DNA of 64,000 nucleotides from Eledone cirrhosa. Its lineage: Eukaryota; Mollusca; Cephalopoda; Octopoda; Eledonidae. The first letter of the stretch is position 1. Each line of letters starts with the position of its first letter. Position numbers and translations under genes: made by a program. The DNA is taken from assembly GCA_964016885.1 (NCBI GenBank), contig OZ024741.1, positions 413,661,812 to 413,725,811 of the forward strand, in the 5' to 3' direction. The notes under the pieces were generated by a model. The model searched no databases and was not told the origin of the DNA. It saw nothing but the letters and a program-made list of their open reading frames with translations. Positions 1 through 12,031 of this stretch are shown in pieces.

Positions 1-3000
1 TGTGGTTAGAATGTCTCAGGAAAGAATTTCTGGATTGAGAGATCACAGTTCTGATACTATGGACATGTGGTTAGAATGTCTCAGGAAAGAATCTCCAAAT
101 TGAGAGATCACAGCTCTGATACTACAGACATGTGGTTAGAATGTCTCAGGAAAGAATCACTGGATTGAGAGATCACAGCTCTGATACTACAGACATGTGG
201 TTAGAATGTCACAGGAAAGAATCTCTGGATTGAGAGATCACAGCTCTGATATTACCGATATGTGGTTAGAACGTCTCAGGAAAGAATCTCTGGATTGAGA
301 GATCACAGCTCTGATATTACAGACATGTGGTTATAATGTCTCATGAAAGAATCACTGGATTGAGAGATCACAGCTCTGATACTACAGACATGTGGTTAGA
401 ATGTCTCATGAAAGAATCACTGGATTGAGAGATCACAGCTCTGATACTATGGACATGTGGTTAGAATGTCTTAGGAAAGAATCTCTGAATTGAGAGATCA
501 CAGCTCTGATATTACAGGCATGTGGTTAGAATGTCTCATGAAAGAATCATTGGATTGAGAGATCACAGCTCTGATGCTATAGACATGTGGTTAGAATGTC
601 TCATGAAAGAATCACTGGATTGAGAGATCACAGCTCTGATGCTACAGACATGTGGTTAGAATGTCTCATGAAAGAATCACTGGATTGAGAGATCACAGCT
701 CTGATACTACAGACATGTGGTCAGAATGTCTCAGGAAAGAATCTCCAAATTGAGAGATCACAGCTCTGATACTACAGACATGTGGTTAGAATGTCTCAGG
801 AAAGAATCACTGGATTGAGAGATCACAGCTCTGATACTACAGACATGTGGTTAGAATGTCACAGGAAAGAATCTCTGGATTGAGAGATCACAGCTCTGAT
901 ATTACCGATATGTGGTTAGAACGTCTCAGGAAAGTATTTCTTGATTGATAGATCACAGTTCTGATACTATGGACATGTGGTTAGAATGTCTTAGGAAAGA
1001 ATCTCCAGATTGAGAGATCACAGCTCTGATATTACAGACATGTGGTTAGAATGTCTCATGAAAGAATCACTGGATTGAGAGATCACAGCTCTGATACTAC
1101 AGACATGTGGTTAGAATGTCTCAGGAAAGAATCTCTGGATTGAGAGATCACAGCTCTGATACTTCAGACATGTGGTTAGAATGTCTCAGGAAAGAATCTC
1201 CAAATTGAGAGATCACAGCTCTGATACTACAGACATGTGTTTAGAATGTCTCAGGAAAGAATCTCTGAATTGAGAGATCACAGATCTGATACTATGGACA
1301 TGTGGTTAGAATGTCTCAGGAAATGTTCTCCAAATTGAGAGATCACAGCTCTGATATTACAGGCATGTGGTTAGAATGTCTCATGAAAGAATCACTGGAT
1401 TGAGAGATCACAGCTCTGATACTACAGACATGTGGTCAGAATGTCTCAGGAAAGAATCTCTGAATTGAGAGATCACAGCTCTGATACTATGGACATGTGG
1501 TTAGAATGTCTCAAAAAAGAATCTCCAAATTGAGAGATCACAGCTCTGATACTACAGACATGTGGTTAGAATGTCTCAGGAAAGAATCACTGGATTGAGA
1601 GATCACAGCTCTGATACTACAGACATGTGGTTAGAATGTCTTAGGAAAGAATCTCCAAGTTGAGAGATCACAGCTCTGATATTACAGACATGTGATTATA
1701 ATGTCTGATGAAAGAATCATTGGATTGAGAGATCACAGCTCTGATACTACAGACATGTGGTTAGAATGTCTTAGGAAAGAATCTCCAAATTGAGAGATCA
1801 CAGCTCTGATACTTCAGACATGTGGTAAGAATGTCTCAGGAAAGAATCTCTAAATTGACAGATCACAGCTCTGATACTACAGACATGTGGTTAGAATGTC
1901 TCAGGAAAGAATCTCTGAATTGAGAGATCACAGTTCTGATACTATGGACATGTGGTTAGAACGTCTCAGGAAATTTTCTCCAAATTGAGAGATCACAGCT
2001 CTGATATTACAGACATGTGGTTAGAAAGTCTCATGAAAGAATCTCTAAATTGAGAGATCACAGCTCTGATATTACAGACATGTGGTTATAATGTCTCATG
2101 AAAGAATCACTGGATTGAGAGATCACAGCTCTGATACTACAGACATGTGGTTAGAACGTCTCAGGAAAGAATCACTGGATTGAGAGATCACAGCTCTGAT
2201 ACTACAGACATGTGGTTAGAATGTCGCAGGAAAGAATGTCTGGATTGAGAGATCACAGCTCTGATATTACAGATGTGTGGTTAGAATGTCTCAGGAAAGA
2301 ATTTCTGGATTGAGAGATCACAGTTCTGATACTATGGACATGTGGTTAGAATATCTCAGGAAAGAATCTCCAAATTGAGACATCACAGCTCTGATACTAC
2401 AGACATGTGGTTAGAATGTCTCAGGAAAGAATCACTGGATTGAGAGATCACAGCTCTGATATTACAGACATGTGGTTATAATGTCTCATGAAAGAATCAC
2501 TGGATTGAGAGATCACAGCTCTGATATTACAGACATGGGGTTAGAATGCCTCAGGAAAGAATCTCTGGATTGAGAGATCACAGTTCTGATACTATGGACA
2601 TGTGGTTAGAATATCTCAGGAAAGAATCTCCAAATTGAGAGATCTCAGCTCTGATATTACAGGCATGTGGTTAGAATGTCTCATGAAAGAATCACTGGAT
2701 TGAGAGATCACAGCTCTGATACTACAGACATGTGGTTAGAATGTCTTAGGAAAGAATCTCCAAATTGAGAGATCACAGCTCTGATACTTCAGACATGTGG
2801 TAAGAATGTCTCAGGAAAGAATCTCTAAATTGACAGATCACAGCTCTGATACTACAGACATGTGGTTAGAATGTCTCAGGAAAGAATCTCTGAATTGAGA
2901 GATCACAGTTCTGATACTATGGACATGTGGTTAGAATGTCTCAGGAAATTTTCTCCAAATTGAGAGATCACAGCTCTGATATTACAGGCATGTGGTTAGA

Positions 3001-6000
3001 ATGTCTCATGAAAGAATCACTGGATTGAGAGATCACCGCTCTGATTCTACAGACATGTGGTTAGAATGTCTCATGAAAGAATCACTGGATTGAGAGATCA
3101 CAGCTCTGATGCTACAGACATGTGGTTAGAATGTCTCAGGAAAGAATCTCCAAATTGAGAGATCTCAGCTCTGATATTACAGGCATGTGGTTAGAATGTC
3201 TCATGAAAGAATCACTGGATTGAGAGATCACAGCTCTGATACTACAGACATTTGGTTAGAATGTCTTAGGAAATTTTCTCCAAATTGAGAGATCACAGCT
3301 CTGATATTACAGACATGGGGTTAGAATGCCTCAGGAAAGAATCTCTGGATTGAGAGATCACAGTTCTGATACTATGGACATGTGGTTAGAATGTCTCAGT
3401 AAAGAATCTTCAATTGAGAGATCACAGCTCTGATACTACAGACATGTGGTTAGAATGTCTCAGGAAAGAATCTCTTAATTGAGAGATCACAGCTCTGATA
3501 CTACAGACATCTGGTTAGAATATCTCAGGAAAGAATCACTGGATTGAGAGATGACAGCTCTGATACTACAGACATGTGGTTAGAATGTCCCAGGAAAGAA
3601 TCTCTGAATTGAGAGATCACAGCTCTGATATTACAGACATGTGGTTAGAATGTCTCAGGAAAGAATTTCGGGATTGAGAGATCACAGCTCTGATACTACA
3701 GACATGTGGTTAGAATGTCTCAGGAAAGAATCTCCAAATTGAGAGATCACGGCTCTGATACTATGGACATGTGGTTAGAATGTCTCAGGAAAGAATCTCC
3801 ATATTGAGAGATCACAGCTCTGATATTACAGGCATGCGGTTATAATGTCTCATGAAAGAATCACTGGATTGAGAGTTCACAGCTCTGATACTACAGACAT
3901 GTGGTTAGAATGTCTCAGGAAAGAATCTCTGGATTGAGAGATCACAGCTCTTATACTATGGACATGTGGTTAGAATGTCTCAGGAAAGAATCTCCAAATT
4001 GAGAGATCTCAGCTCTGATATTACAGGCATGTGGTTTGAATGTCTCATGAAAGAATCACTGGATTGAGAGATCACAGCTCTGATACTACAGACATGTGGT
4101 TAGAACGTCCCAGGCAAGAATCTCTGAATTGGGAGATCACAGCTCTGATACTACAGACATGTGGTTAGAATGTCTCAGGAAAGAATCTCTGGATTGAGAG
4201 ATCACAGCTCTTATACTATGGACATGTGGTTAGAATGTCTCAGGAAAGAATCTCTGAATTGAGAGATCACAGCTCTGATACTACAGACATGTGGTTAGAA
4301 TGTCTCAGGAAAGAATCTCCAAATTGAGAGATCACAGCTCTGATATTACAGGCATGTGGTTAGAATGTCTCATGAAAGAATCACTGGATTGGGAGATCAC
4401 AGCTCTGATACTACAGACATGTGGTTAGAATATCTCAGGAAAGAATCTCTGGATTGAGAGATCACAGCTCTGATACTTCAGACATGTGGTTAGAATGTCT
4501 CAGGAAAGAATCTCCAAATTGAGAGATCACAGCTCTGATACTACAGACATGTGGTTAGAATGTCTCAGGAAAGAATCTCTGAATTGAGAGATCACAGTTC
4601 TGATACTATGGACATGTGGTTAGAATGTCTTAGGAAAGAATCTCCAAATTGAGAGATCACAGCTCTGATATTACAGGCATGTGGTTAGAATGTTTCATGA
4701 AAGAATCACTGGATTAGGAGATCACAGCTCTGATACTACAGACATGTGGTTAGAATGTCTCAGGAAAGAATCTCTGAATTGAGAGATCACAGTTCTGATA
4801 CTATGGACATGTGGTTAGAATGTCTTAGGAAAGAATCTCCAAATTGAGAGATCACAGCTCTGATATTACAGACATGTGTTTAGAACGTCTCAGGAAAGAA
4901 TCTCTGGATTGAGAGATCATAGTTCTGATACTATGGACATGTGGTTAGAATGTCTCAGGAAAGAATCTCCAAATTGAGAGATCACAGCTCTGATACTACA
5001 GACATGTGGCTAGAATGTCTCAGGAAAGAATCTCCAAATTGAGAGATCTCAGCTCTGATATTACAGGCATGTGGTTTGAATGTCTCATGAAAGAATCACT
5101 GGATTGAGAGATCACAGCTCTGATACTACAGACATGTGGTTAGAACGTCCCAGGCAAGAATCTCTGAATTGAGAGATCACAGCTCTGATACTACAGACAT
5201 GTGGTTAGAATGTCTCAGGAAAGAATCTCTGGATTGAGAGATCACAGCTCTTATACTATGGACATGTGGTTAGAATGTCTCAGGAAAGAATCTCTGAATT
5301 GAGAGATCACAGCTCTGATACTATGGACATGTGGTTAGAATGTCTCAGGAAAGAATTTCCAAATTGAGAGATCACAGCTCTGATATTACAGGCATGTGGT
5401 TAGAATGTCTCATGAAAGAATCACTGGATTGGGAGATCACAGCTCTGATACTACAGACATGTGGTTAGAATATCTCAGGAAAGAATCTCTGGATTGAGAG
5501 ATCACAGCTCTGATACTTCAGACATGTGGTTAGAATGTCTAAGGAAAGAATCTGCAAATTGAGAGATCACAGCTCTGATACTAGAGACATGTGGTTAGAA
5601 TGTCTCAGGAAAGAATCTCTGAATTGAGAGATCACAGTTCTGATACTATGGACATGTGGTTAGAATGTCTTAGGAAAGAATCTCCAAATTGAGAGATCAC
5701 AGTTCTGATATTACAGGCATGTGATTAGAATGTCTCATGAAAGAATCACTGGATTAGGAGATCACAGCTCTGATACTACAGACATGTGGTTAGAATGTCT
5801 CAGGAAAGAATCTCTGAATTGAGAGATCACAGTTCTGATACTATGGACATGTGGTTAGAATGTCTTAGGAAAGAATCTCCAAATTGAGAGATCACAGCTC
5901 TGATATTACAGACATGTGTTTAGAATGTCTCAGGAAAGAATCTCTGGATTGAGAGATCATAGTTCTGATACTATGGACATGTGGTTAGAATGTCTCAGGA

Positions 6001-6335
6001 AAGAATCTCCAAATTGAGAGATCACAGCTCTGATACTACAGACATGTGGCTAGAATGTCTCAGGAAAGAATCTCCAAATTGAGAGATCACAGCTCTGATA
6101 CTACAGACATGTGGTTAGAATGTCTCAGGAAAGAATCTCCAAATTGAGAGATCACAGCTCTGATACTACAGACATGTGGTTAGAATATCTCAGGAACGAA
6201 TCTCTGGATTGAGAGATCACAGCTCTGATACTTCAGACATGTGGTTAGAATTTCTTAGGGAAGAATCTCCAAATTGAGAAATCACAGCTCTGATACTTCA
6301 GACATGTGGTTAGAATGTCTCAGGAAAGAATTTCT
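1..6335. repeat. 65-bp satellite array, about 97 monomers
   Basis: A monomer beginning TGTGGTTAGAATGTCTCAGG recurs every 65 bp (starts at 1, 66, 131, 196 and onward) to about 6335, with scattered substitutions and one 64-bp monomer near 3411 that shifts the register. Variable positions (TCTCTGG, TCACTGG, TCTCCAA; ACTACAGACA, ATTACAGACA, ACTATGGACA) mix along the array. Larger blocks are duplicated: a private ATTACCGATA variant recurs 650 bp apart, GTGGTAAGAATG 975 bp apart, and a run of rare variants from about 4000-5040 recurs at about 5040-6080. The left end lies outside the window. No gene is seen inside. Confidence 0.97.
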
Positions 6336-6545
6336 GGACAGATTTTACGGGCAAAACCTACTGGCAGGAGACTCAGCAGAAGACGCTGAACAAGATGGTT
6401 GGATCACATCCATGAGCTTGACTGGTGTCAGTCGGAATCCTGCTGGCTCAAATGGAGATGGTTGCTTCTGACAGGACCTGCTGGGGGGAGTGTTTGAGGG
6501 CTCTGCCCCCACGACCCTCTCATGAATAAGTGGGCAAAGAAGAAG
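6336..6545 (+). mobile_element. LINE C-terminal remnant abutting the satellite
   Basis: Where the satellite stops, the sequence translates with frame breaks into a KPTGRR...TRWLDHI..LDW...WL-type tail followed by a CPHDP stretch. This resembles the C-terminus of APE-type LINE polyproteins (GRPRTRWLDYIxDLAW...LPPRPS). Only about 200 bp remains. The match is recognised by eye. The final satellite monomer runs straight into it, so the satellite may have grown next to, or from, this element. Confidence 0.45.
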
Positions 6546-6572
6546 AATAAGGGTTTTAGATAAATATTAACA

Positions 6573-6621
6573 TTTTAACCCTATCATTACCATATTTCTA
6601 ATGAAAGACACTGTCTGTTTT
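6573..6621 (-). repeat. Single copy of the dispersed repeat that makes the 49-bp array
   Basis: The stretch TTTAACCCTATCATTACC...AAAGACACTGTCTG is the reverse complement of one unit of the 14.36-15.79 kb minisatellite. Similar single copies lie near 22075 and 22622. It is therefore a dispersed repeat of which the array is an amplified form. Confidence 0.6.
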
Positions 6622-6631
6622 TCAAATAATT

Positions 6632-6850
6632 ATGGAAATCATCATCATCACCATTTTACATCCATTTTTCCACGCTAGCATGGGTTGGATGGGTTGTCCT
6701 ATAGTGAGCAATGCTGGGTTAGGTGACCATGTCTTGTTCATACAGAACCGATTTTGGCTTGGTTACAACAGCTCGATGCCCTTCCTAATGCCAACCTCAT
6801 TTACAGTGAATACTGGGTGCTTTTTATTGTGACACCTACACGACCTCTTT
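6632..6850 (-). mobile_element. 3'-UTR fragment of the RTE-like LINE
   Basis: It begins with CATCATCATCACC, then a diverged GTCCGTTCTTCCACGCTAGC-type block and the GGATGCCCTTCCTAA block. This matches the 3' ends of the LINE copies at 16.3, 24.2, 33.4, 55.8 and 61.5 kb. It is 5'-truncated, leaving only UTR. The reading frames it contains are UTR artefacts. Confidence 0.7.
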
Positions 6851-6889
6851 ACAAATTCAGTAATATGGATAACTTTCTGAATATTAAGT

Positions 6890-6924
<35 letters not shown>

Positions 6925-6948
6925 TTGTTGTTGTTGTTGTTGTTGATA
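6890..6948. repeat. CTG/TTG trinucleotide microsatellite
   Basis: A run of CTG followed by TTG triplets, about 19 in all. Its apparent poly-leucine or poly-glutamine reading frames are low complexity, without flanking coding sequence. It lies just before the candidate exon at 6985. Confidence 0.9.
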
Positions 6949-6984
6949 GGCGAAAAATAATCCCTTTTTTATGTTTTTTAACAG

Positions 6985-7115
6985 TTGTTTCCATGAAGAT
7001 GTTAAAAGTATTAAATACAATTGGAATCTTTAAAAACGACGAAATTTGGTTTCCCACATATTATGCCTACAACACAATGTGGAATTTTTCTGATGCTAGC
7101 GCACAATTAGCTCTG
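6985..7115 (+). CDS. Candidate internal exon 1 of a host helical-repeat gene
   Basis: A 131-nt segment preceded by a pyrimidine-rich acceptor (TTTTATGTTTTTTAACAG, 6967-6984) and followed by a consensus donor GTAAGTAAC at 7116. Read with two leading bases it is open for 43 codons and ends on a complete codon, so the exon ends in phase 0. The peptide includes LKVLNTIG, TYYAYNTMWN and SDASAQLAL, which look like amphipathic helices of an armadillo-type repeat. Its end phase matches the candidate exons at 13102 and 31893. No initiator is visible, so earlier exons would lie left of the satellite. Splice sites and phase are seen; the gene assignment is inference, and I do not recognise the family. 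Confidence 0.6.
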
Positions 7116-7544
7116 GTAAGTAACTCTTCTGTTTTCCAGACAGGGCCATGTTAATCCACGGTTGACCCCGTAAGCTTTCACATACTTTGGCCTTACTGTG
7201 GCACTACAATCTTTTACGACACTACAAAAGACATTTCTGCAGGCTTGTATTAACTTATAATCAGACCCCTAGGCCTTCAGGTATTTCAGGACGCTTCTGA
7301 CACATCAATCTCACCACCAACACCACCCAACACCACCCTCCATTTCAGGGCCCTTCTCACACATCAATCTTCCCACCCAACTCCACTTTCCACTACAGCA
7401 AAATAAACATGATGGCCTCATTGCTGGCTACTTCAGTCTTTCCCTCCACTACAATAAAAATTTAGAGGAACATCACCAGACCTGTTGTTTTAATCAAACT
7501 AATATTTAATTCTGTTCCTACACAAACAGAAAAAAGCAGCCAGC
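7116..7544. other. Intronic sequence, no gene seen
   Basis: Moderately AT-rich sequence after the exon 1 donor. A short CACCACC/CATCAATCT duplication lies near 7300-7370. Nothing else is recognisable. Confidence 0.5.
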
Positions 7545-7665
7545 TGTAGAACATCAAGCCAGAATCAGTTCCCATATGAGCAAAACAAGGTCAGCCAACT
7601 GGACACTGCCCACAACAGCTAGTGTGGAAGAACAGACGTAAAATGGTGATGATGATGATACTGGT
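7545..7665 (+). mobile_element. Old LINE/SINE-type 3' tail fragment
   Basis: The order AGCTGTAGAACATCAAGCCAG, CAGTTCCCATATGAGCAAAA, ACGTAAAATGGTGATGATGATG is the diverged 3' tail shared by the RTE-like LINEs and the SINE at 30105. The (GATG)n end gives + orientation. Confidence 0.6.
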
Positions 7666-8194
7666 GGCCAAACGAGCTGGACAGATCGGTGACAACCAAA
7701 CATATGATTAGAAATAAACCCAGGAATTGTTACGTGGGAAAATATACAGTTGGACTTAACGTTTTTGAAATCTAAAATAAGACATAATTAGATTGGTCAA
7801 AAATAAATAAATATAGACCATTAGACAGTTTATATGTTACTTATATTAGCTTCAAATAGATACTATACTAAAATATATATTTTATACCAAAGAAAATGTA
7901 TTTTAGGATGCAAGACTCATATTGAAACTAAATAATAAAGAAGAAAAATTAGGATAATAAAATTCAAAGGTATATTATCTATGTTTATGTATAATTTAAA
8001 TTGGTATTATATGAGTGGAAAGATGTTTAACATTTGGTATGGCTTTTTTATATAACTGATATGGCTATAATGCTATGGTCTTGGATTATGTTATACATAA
8101 ACCTTGCATCTTCAAAATATATATAATAAAATAAATAGAGATGATATAAAGTAACTATTTTTGTTTATTATTGTTATTTATAAATATATATAAG
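7666..8194. other. AT-rich intronic sequence
   Basis: Very AT-rich DNA with no long reading frame and no repeat unit I recognise. Confidence 0.4.
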
Positions 8195-8390
8195 GGTGGT
8201 TGATTAGCAGTGTCGGTAGAGAGTCGGACACCATGCTTTGCAGCACAGTTACATCCCTTTACGGGACTGAGTTCAAATCCCGCCAAAGTTAACTTTGCCT
8301 TTCATTCTTACAGGGTCGATAAAATAAAGTACCAGTAATGTACTGGGTAATTGCTGGCCTTGTGCCAAAAGTACAAACAATTATTATAAT
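8195..8390 (+). mobile_element. tRNA-derived SINE, Ceph-SINE-like
   Basis: The head has a tRNA-like B-box (GAGTTCAAATCCC) after a CGGTAGAG A-box remnant. The body CTTTGCCTTTCAT...ACAGGGTCGATAAAATAAAGTACCAGTAATG and tail GGCCTTGTGCCAAAA follow. The same body recurs at 12776 (+), 20175 (-), 22175 (-) and 22352 (-). The layout fits tRNA-derived cephalopod SINEs; the exact subfamily is not determined. Confidence 0.8.
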
Positions 8391-8410
8391 ATATATATAT
8401 ATTGTGTATA

Positions 8411-8447
<37 letters not shown>

Positions 8448-8700
8448 GTTAGGTAATTCCGAAGGAAAAGCAAAGGAAAAAAGAGTGCTCTATGTATAGA
8501 ACAGAGCTATTTAATTAGTAAGTGAACAACACAAAATATAACTACTCCATTACCAAAGATAACATCTCTGTCTGACGACCGATCCGGGCACATATTATTA
8601 TTGTCTGGGATCCAGAAACCTTTGGTAATGGAGTAGTTATGTTTATATATGCTAGTGTAAAAGATGGACGTTAAACGATGATGATATATATATATTTATT
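8391..8700. repeat. TA microsatellite and a small hairpin element
   Basis: (TA)n runs flank a segment with a perfect 21-bp inverted repeat: 8538-8558 pairs with 8620-8640 around a 61-bp loop. The stretch just after it (CTAGTGTAAAAGATGGACGTTAAACGATGATGAT) is a short LINE-type 3' tail on the + strand. Confidence 0.6.
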
Positions 8701-8769
8701 TTTTCTTTTATTCTTCCCACTGTCTGACACATAACAAAGGCAAAGAGAATAACAGAAAGACAGATATAT

Positions 8770-8990
8770 ATGTGGGTGTATGTATATATATATATATTTC
8801 TTTCTCTATCCTCCCTCTCCCTTTATAAAGACACATATCATCATATATTTGTATGTGTGTATGTATATATGTATATGGAAATATATACACACACACGCAC
8901 ACACACATATATGTGAGTGTGTATGTATATGTGTATATGTATGTATAAATATATGTATGTGTATATAAGTATGTATATGAATGGTTGTGA
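8770..8990. repeat. AT/GT microsatellites
   Basis: Mixed TATATG, TGTG and CACA tracts. The reading frames here are simple-sequence artefacts. Confidence 0.85.
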
Positions 8991-9099
8991 AATGTGATGA
9001 GAAAATCTAGTTTCCCAAAGTCAGAAAATATTTGTAATTTCTGAGTTTCTGTGAGAATTTCTTTGTAAAACATTGAATAAAATTACATTGTTGTATAGT

Positions 9100-9240
9100 G
9101 GTGGTGCCCCAGCATGGTCTTGAGAACTATCATTGTGTTGTATAGTGCTCTCAATGTTGGCGATGCCTCAGCATGGCCTTGAGAACTATCATTGTGTTGT
9201 AAAGTCCTCTCAATTGTGGTGGTGCCCCAGCATGGCCTTA
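9100..9240. repeat. About 60-bp minisatellite, 2.4 copies
   Basis: The block GCCCCAGCATGG...CTTGAGAACTATCATTGTGTTGTA occurs twice plus a partial third copy. The third copy breaks off where LINE copy A begins, so the LINE inserted within it or at its edge. Confidence 0.75.
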
Positions 9241-12031
9241 TGATACAAGAAGACGCGACAGAGTGTCTGTTGTAAACACTAAATCCCTCCCCCATGAAGA
9301 ATGCACCCCCCCCCCCCAACATAGACTGATAATTAGCGACCTCATAGTCAGGACGAGACGTACCCGACAGCAGAAGAGGATTATCCTCAGGAGAAAAATA
9401 TGGAAGTTAAAGGACCCCACAGCCAGAAATAAATTCCAAAGCATATTACTTGATGCTTTCGACAGTAAGGAAGTGCATTTAGAGTCGGACAATATAGAGG
9501 GACAGTGGGAATTGCTGAAGGCAAACCTGCTGATGGCGGCAGACGAAGTCTGTGGCTGGAGCAGGCCTGTAGGCAGGAGGAGAGTAAGATGGTGGTGGAA
9601 CAGTAAGGTGGAGGGGTCAATTAAGGCCAAAGAGCAGGCTTGGAAAGTACGGCGGGATGGGGGAAGTAGAGAAGACTATCAAGTGGCCAGGAGGGAAGCT
9701 AGGAGACAAGTGTACTTCGCAAGAAGGGAAGCAGAGGAAAGAAAGTTCAAGCATGTTCTACAACGCGAGGACCAAAAACGTGAGGTGTTCAGGATTGCTA
9801 GGCAATGTGTCAAGGAAAACCGTGATATTGTCGGGGAGAAGTGTGTACTTAATGATGACGGCGTACTTGCCATCACCGACGCTGATAAGAAGGTAGCTTG
9901 GAAGTGTCACTATGAAAGGCTACTAAATGAGGAGAATAAATGGGAGAAAGACAGTCTCCCCCACATCGACCCAATAGAGGGACCAGCAGTGTTAGTCGAG
10001 GGTAGTATAATAAGTAAGGCAATCAAGGATATGAAGACGGGTAAGGCAGCTGGGCCTTCGGAAATAGTTGCTGAGATGCTGAAGGCATCTGGCACGGTGG
10101 GACACACCATGGTCACCCGGATAGTTAACCAAGTCGTACAGAATGGGGTTGTTCCGAAGGACTGGCGTAGCAGCATCATCGTTAACTGTTATAAGGGTAA
10201 AGGAGATGCCCTAGATAGGAGTAACTATAGAGGCATTAAATTAATCGAACAGGTCATGAAGGTCACGGAAAAAGTAATAGCGCAACTAATCAGAGAGAGA
10301 ATTGACCTAGATGAAATGCAGTTCGGGTTTGTGTCAGGCAAAAGTACCACAAAAGTACGACAACTACAGGAGAAGTACCTAGCTAAAAGTAAACCCCTCT
10401 ACTTAGCTTTTGTCGACTTGGAGAAAGCCTTCGACAGAGTCCCCCGTTCCATTATCTGGTGGGCTCTTAGAAAACTAGGTGTCGACGAATGGCTTGTGAG
10501 AGCTATACAAGCCATGTATAAAGAAACAGTCAGCAAGGTTAGAATTAACAACGAATATAGTGAAGAGCTTAGCGTAAAAGTTGGCGTCCATCAGGGCTCT
10601 GTTCTCAGCCCCCTACTATTTATTATTGCCCTTCAGGCTATAACAGAGGAGTTCAAGACCGGCTGCCCATGGGAACTCCTATACGCAGACGACCTAACAC
10701 TCATAGCTGAATCAATGGCCGAGCTAGAGAAGAAATTCCAAACATGGAAGCACGGCGTAGAATCAAAAGGCCTTAAAATTAATTTGGCTAAGACCAAAGT
10801 TCTAGTTTGTAGGAAAGAAAATAAGGCGGCGGTCCCTTCCGGGAAGTGGCCATGCTCAGTGTGTAGGAAAGGCGTAGGTAGAAACTCCATTTTGTGTCAG
10901 AAATGCAAAGTATGGGTGCATAAAAATGTAGTGAGATCACAGGTAAGCTAACTAAGAACATAGATTTCACATGTGGCCGGTGCTCTGGTGCAATAAGTAG
11001 CAGCAAGTGCCCACAAATACTAGCTCTTTCAACTGCGCAGAGGGCTCTATAGAAATAGTGGACAGCTTCCGTTACCTGGGTGACAAAATCAGCAGTGGGG
11101 GAGGGTGCTCTGAAAGTACAGTAGCTAGAGTCAGAATTGGATGGAAAAAGTTCAGAGAGCTTATACCACTATTAGCCGCTAAAGGGTTCTCCCTAAAAAT
11201 GAAAGGCAGGTTCTATGATGCCTGCATACGAACAGCAATGTTGCATGGCAGTGAGACCTGGGCATTGTGTGCAGAGGATATACGCAGACTAGAGAGGAAC
11301 GAAGCTTGCATGCTCCGCTGGATGTGTAATAGTAATATACGTGAACGGCAAAGCATAAACGAACTAAGGAAAAGATTAGAAATAAGAGGGATCAGATGTT
11401 GTTTACTCGAGAGAAGGCTACGCTGGTATGGACACGTGATGCGCATGAAAGTCGATAGCTGTATAACAAAGTGCAGGGCAATAAAGATAGACGGTAGCCA
11501 CGGAATAGGCAGACCTAGAAAAACCTGGGACGAGCTGATAAACTCCGACCTCACACACTTACACCTCTCCAAGACAATGTCACTGGACCGAGACCTTTGG
11601 CGGTACTCAGTAACAGAGAAGACCCGCCTTACCTAAATACATAGTAAAACCTACTACAGTCAGTAGGCATCTCTAACAAAATACACCCCCGTCCCACCAC
11701 CCCCACCCCATCCACACCGCCCCCTTCTATGTAAAGTTGTGTTGGTGCCACACCATCCAGGCCGAAACAAATGAGATCGTGTAGGTGTCACGACAAAAAA
11801 ACACACAGTCCACACTGTAATGTGGCCGTGTAGGCAACACGGTAAAAACCTCCCAGCCCCACACTGTAAATGTGGTTGGTGTTAGGAAGGGCATCCAACT
11901 GTAGAAAACCTGCCAGACAGTCCTATGCGAGCAAGACAATCACTCTTGCCTCAAGTGGGAAAACCCCCCGTCCAAACCCATGCAAGCGTGGAACACGGAC
12001 GTTAAACGTTGATGATGATGATGATGATGAT
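9241..12031 (+). mobile_element. LINE copy A, RTE-like, 5'-truncated
   Basis: The element starts abruptly inside the endonuclease coding region at about 9245. It continues through reverse transcriptase and the C-terminal region, then a 3' UTR (11640-12010), and ends in (GAT)n. It is nearly the same sequence as the - strand copy at 55848-60107, and the comparison sets its ends. 5' truncation is the usual result of incomplete target-primed reverse transcription. Clade assignment (RTE) is from motif recognition. Confidence 0.9.
9263..11636 (+). pseudogene. LINE A reverse transcriptase, frameshifted
   Basis: The segment after the truncation keeps the end of the APE endonuclease (HRLIISDL), then the linker helices and the reverse transcriptase: SSIIVNCYKGKGD, NYRGIKL, MQFGF, FVDLEKAFDRVPR, GVHQGSVLSPLLF and LLYADDLTLI, where YADD is catalytic. 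A PHD-like CxxC...CxxC...HKxxC region follows. Then comes the C-terminal part with HGSETWAL, RRLRWYGHVMRM and GRPRKTWDE. Breaks seen against copy B: a lengthened C-run at about 9306, a 12-bp deletion after SGKSTT (about 10350), and single-base deletions near 10927 and 11013 that split the frame. It cannot make full-length protein. Confidence 0.9.

Noticed and set aside
1..6335. CRISPR-like array
   Set aside because: Monomers are contiguous 65-bp satellite units with no unique spacers, and the genome is eukaryotic.
6763..7020. A - strand poly-glutamine protein frame
   Set aside because: It is the reverse of the CTG/TTG microsatellite plus the antisense of a candidate exon; no independent coding evidence.
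8708..9073. Tyr/Ile/Thr-rich frames near 8.8 kb, and similar ones at 16.2 and 31.7 kb
   Set aside because: Translations of TATATG/TGTG microsatellites.
9083..9322. A - strand frame over the 60-bp minisatellite
   Set aside because: Covers repeat units and the start of LINE A antisense; no domain.
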